Below are positions 7,363 through 8,427 of a stretch of 8,427 nucleotides of DNA, one piece after another. Both the position numbers and the translations under genes were made by a program. This stretch comes from Holophagales bacterium (GTDB lineage Bacteria > Acidobacteriota > Holophagae > Holophagales > Holophagaceae), in the NCBI GenBank assembly GCA_031256155.1, contig JAIRRD010000115.1:1-8427 (forward strand), written 5' to 3'. Position 1 is the first letter of the stretch, and the number at the start of each line of letters is the position of its first letter. The notes under the pieces are model-generated. The model made no database searches and was not told the origin of the DNA. It saw only the letters and a program-made list of their open reading frames with translations.

Positions 7363-7630
7363 GGCTTCCCAAAGTTTTCACTCCATTTTCAGAATACCGC
7401 AATTCTCGTAAATTCCATCCGCTCAATCCCACTCCCATAGCCTTCCCAACTGCTTCACGCAATGCCCATCGCCCTGCCGCCCTTTCAGCCAAACATTTTG
7501 GGGAGCCGGATAATAAAAAAAATACTTCCTCCTCTGAAAGCATCCGCCGCAAGGATCGTTCTCCATAGCGATCCAACAGACGCTGCCATCTGCTAGATTG
7601 ACACAAATCAACACCAACACCAATTATCAT
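7259..7630 (-). CDS. acpS: AcpS, holo-[acyl-carrier-protein] synthase
   Basis: AcpS transfers the 4'-phosphopantetheine arm of coenzyme A onto a serine of acyl carrier protein, switching on fatty acid synthesis. The 123-residue protein matches the family in length (E. coli has 126). It starts MIIGVGVDL with the metal-binding D8, has the central motif GRWALREAVGKAMGVG (53-68, with E59 and K63), and ends with HATISHDGGLSVALVVLE (103-120), containing the family Ser-His. ATG at 7630 gives the family N-terminus; ATG at 7633 is nearly as good, while TTG at 7648 is poorly placed. GTGGG lies 7 nt upstream. Two runs of nine A occur in the coding strand, one in codons 91-93 and one in the last codons before the stop. 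Leading a chemotaxis cluster is an unusual place for this gene; it may simply share the promoter. Confidence 0.93.
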   Translation of the reverse strand: MIIGVGVDLCQSSRWQRLLDRYGERSLRRMLSEEEVFFLLSGSPKCLAERAAGRWALREAVGKAMGVGLSGWNLRELRYSENGVKTLGSLKKKLESLGVDKIHATISHDGGLSVALVVLEKKT

Positions 7631-7637
7631 CATACAA

Positions 7638-7642
7638 CCCAC
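7638..7642 (-). promoter_or_regulatory. Probable ribosome binding site of acpS
   Basis: GTGGG on the minus strand, 7 nt before the ATG at 7630 and 4 nt before the ATG at 7633. A stronger GAGGGTG at 7651-7657 is too close to the TTG at 7648 and too far from the ATGs. Confidence 0.4.
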
Positions 7643-7658
7643 AAACAAAACACCCTCA

Positions 7659-7664
7659 ATTGTA
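7659..7664 (-). promoter_or_regulatory. Candidate -10 box for acpS and the chemotaxis cluster
   Basis: TACAAT on the minus strand, one mismatch from the sigma-70 consensus, about 30 nt upstream of the acpS start. No good -35 box lies 16-18 bp upstream; that region is taken by the 11-bp tandem repeat. The call is weak. Confidence 0.3.
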
Positions 7665-7671
7665 GCGGTTT

Positions 7672-7693
7672 CATATCAAACACATATCAAACA
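7672..7693. repeat. Perfect 11-bp tandem repeat, two copies
   Basis: CATATCAAACA at 7672-7682 is repeated exactly at 7683-7693. Its period is close to one DNA turn, and it lies just upstream of the candidate acpS -10 box, where a -35 element or activator site would be expected. Confidence 0.8.
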
Positions 7694-7739
7694 ACAATTG
7701 GTTTGGAAAAACTTTTCGCGTTCTTGTGACCCCTTGCAC

Positions 7740-7761
7740 AGAAGTTGTATCTGATACTTCT
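7740..7761. promoter_or_regulatory. Operator-like dyad upstream of the oxidoreductase gene
   Basis: Two overlapping dyads: arms AGAAGT (7740-7745) and ACTTCT (7756-7761) around a 10-bp centre, and GTATC-T-GATAC at 7747-7757. The site ends about 50 bp before the TATAAT box. It may be a regulator binding site; the evidence is symmetry only. Confidence 0.35.
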
Positions 7762-7810
7762 TTATAGATTAGGTTGGGCCATAACTAATGTGCAACAGTT
7801 GGTCGACTTA

Positions 7811-7816
7811 TATAAT
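7811..7816 (+). promoter_or_regulatory. Candidate -10 box for the oxidoreductase gene
   Basis: A perfect TATAAT, 29 nt before the ATG at 7846, which would give a short leader ending in the AGGAG site. There is no good -35 hexamer 16-18 bp upstream (the region reads ATGTGCAAC), so an activator may be needed. Confidence 0.45.
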
Positions 7817-7835
7817 CATCAATCATACCTTTTTT

Positions 7836-7840
7836 AGGAG
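7836..7840 (+). promoter_or_regulatory. Ribosome binding site of the oxidoreductase gene
   Basis: AGGAG, 5 nt before the ATG at 7846: a strong site that fixes the start. Confidence 0.75.
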
Positions 7841-7845
7841 TGCCC

Positions 7846-8427
7846 ATGGCACAGACGAAGGAACGTCCAAAACCTTCCCTGATCCCAGACTACTGTAAAG
7901 GATGCGGCCGCTGTATAAGTGTTTGCAGCAAAGGCTGTATTGCTTTCAGTAAAGAAATAAATTCGCTGACCGGCATTGCTCCAGTAATACTGGATTTGGA
8001 GAAGTGCAATGCTTGCGGTCTTTGCATTGATACGTGTCCTGAACCATATGGCCTCTTTGCTTTGGAACACGGCGAGAGCTTTGATTTGCAAGATCCCGCT
8101 AAACTATTTGGCGAAAAGAAAAATGAAATTGCAAAACCGGTTGCCATACCTAGCCAAAAGTTGCCATTGCCAAAAACTGAACCAATGGTTATCAAGGGAA
8201 ATTATGCGGCGGCTATTGGCGCAATGTTAGCTGGCTGCCGCCACATGTTTGGCTATCCAATCACACCCTCTACCGAAGGCGCGGAATTGATGGCCAAACT
8301 CCTCCCAAAACTAAATGGATGGTACATGCAGGCTGTTTCTGAAGTCGCCACCATCAATCATATGTATGGAACCGCCGGAGCCGGGCTTCCAACCATGACT
8401 TTCACTTCCAGTCCTGGTTTTTCATTA
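7846..8427 (+). CDS. 2-oxoacid:ferredoxin oxidoreductase alpha subunit with fused N-terminal 2[4Fe-4S] domain (cut by window edge)
   Basis: I translated this from the ATG at 7846; 194 codons are open to the edge and the C-terminus lies outside. The enzyme class oxidatively decarboxylates 2-oxoacids to acyl-CoA and reduces ferredoxin, or runs in reverse to fix CO2. Residues 10-70 form a ferredoxin domain with two clusters: C17, C20, C23, C27 and C54, C57, C60, C64 (followed by Pro); C31 is extra. A polar linker (about 78-112) leads to the alpha-subunit pyrimidine domain: KGNYAAAIGAMLAGCRHMFGYPITPSTEGAELMA (117-150, written here as its key parts GCRHMFGYPITPSTE), then QAVSEVATINHMYG and TFTSSPGFSL. 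These are closest in my memory to VorB/KorA-type subunits, so the substrate could be branched-chain 2-oxoacid or 2-oxoglutarate; PorA seems less likely. Beta and gamma subunits would be expected downstream. Confidence 0.88.
   Translation, partial: MAQTKERPKPSLIPDYCKGCGRCISVCSKGCIAFSKEINSLTGIAPVILDLEKCNACGLCIDTCPEPYGLFALEHGESFDLQDPAKLFGEKKNEIAKPVAIPSQKLPLPKTEPMVIKGNYAAAIGAMLAGCRHMFGYPITPSTEGAELMAKLLPKLNGWYMQAVSEVATINHMYGTAGAGLPTMTFTSSPGFSL

Larger units (their letters stand above)
7631..7845. promoter_or_regulatory. Divergent intergenic region between acpS and the oxidoreductase gene
   Basis: This 215-nt stretch separates two outward-facing genes and must hold both promoters. It contains a TATAAT box on the plus strand, a TACAAT box on the minus strand, an 11-bp tandem repeat, a dyad around GTATCTGATAC, and a copy of TGTGCAACAG that also occurs just before cheR. 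I see no open reading frame with coding character, no tRNA and no riboswitch fold. Confidence 0.7.

Noticed and set aside
7793..7801. CAAC-A-GTTG dyad as a terminator or operator
   Set aside because: Four-base arms are too short for either, and no T-run follows.
7834..8195. Minus-strand frames (7834-8091 and 7890-8195) opposite the oxidoreductase gene
   Set aside because: The plus strand has eight correctly spaced ferredoxin cysteines and a strong ribosome binding site; the opposite frames are shadows.
1..8427. CRISPR array, insertion sequence, tRNA or phage remnants
   Set aside because: I found no regularly spaced repeats, transposase motifs, terminal inverted repeats or cloverleaf-like sequence; the window is filled by intact cellular genes.

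Overview
The window carries seven genes on the minus strand running towards position 1, and one gene on the plus strand leaving across the right edge. In transcription order the minus-strand genes are acpS, cheR, two HDOD-domain genes, cheB, a fliK-like gene, and a tetratricopeptide-repeat gene cut by the left edge. Gaps are 2 to 42 nt, all genes point the same way and I see no terminator between them, so they look like one operon. The divergent plus-strand gene encodes a 2-oxoacid:ferredoxin oxidoreductase alpha subunit with a fused two-cluster ferredoxin domain.

Organism: a motile, chemotactic bacterium. The genes (cheR/cheB adaptation enzymes, a large FliK, paired HDOD proteins) suggest a Gram-negative lineage such as Pseudomonadota, Desulfobacterota, Nitrospirota or a relative. 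The ferredoxin-dependent 2-oxoacid oxidoreductase fits anaerobic or microaerophilic metabolism. Base composition is moderately AT-rich. I cannot name a genus, and there is no rRNA or other taxonomic marker here.

Layout: 1-674 is the N-terminal part of a TPR protein that probably continues into a glycosyltransferase-like domain. 693-3467 is a FliK-type hook-length protein with an unusual repeat-built centre. 3486-4613 is cheB. 4618-5478 and 5481-6332 are two HDOD proteins. 6362-7216 is cheR and 7259-7630 is acpS. 7631-7845 is a divergent regulatory region with a perfect -10 box, a small dyad and an 11-bp tandem repeat. 7846-8427 is the start of the oxidoreductase gene.

How the genes may work together: CheR methylates and CheB demethylates chemoreceptors, setting adaptation. 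Two HDOD proteins lie between them with 2-4 nt gaps, which suggests that they are made together with the adaptation enzymes. FliK sets hook length. The TPR protein may act on flagellar components or glycosylation, but that is inferred only from position and from a short sequence signature. No cheA, cheW, cheY or receptor gene is in the window. I found no mobile element, CRISPR array, tRNA or rRNA. The most distinctive features are the FliK repeats, the cheR-HDOD-HDOD-cheB arrangement, and a 16-bp direct repeat containing nine-A runs inside acpS.
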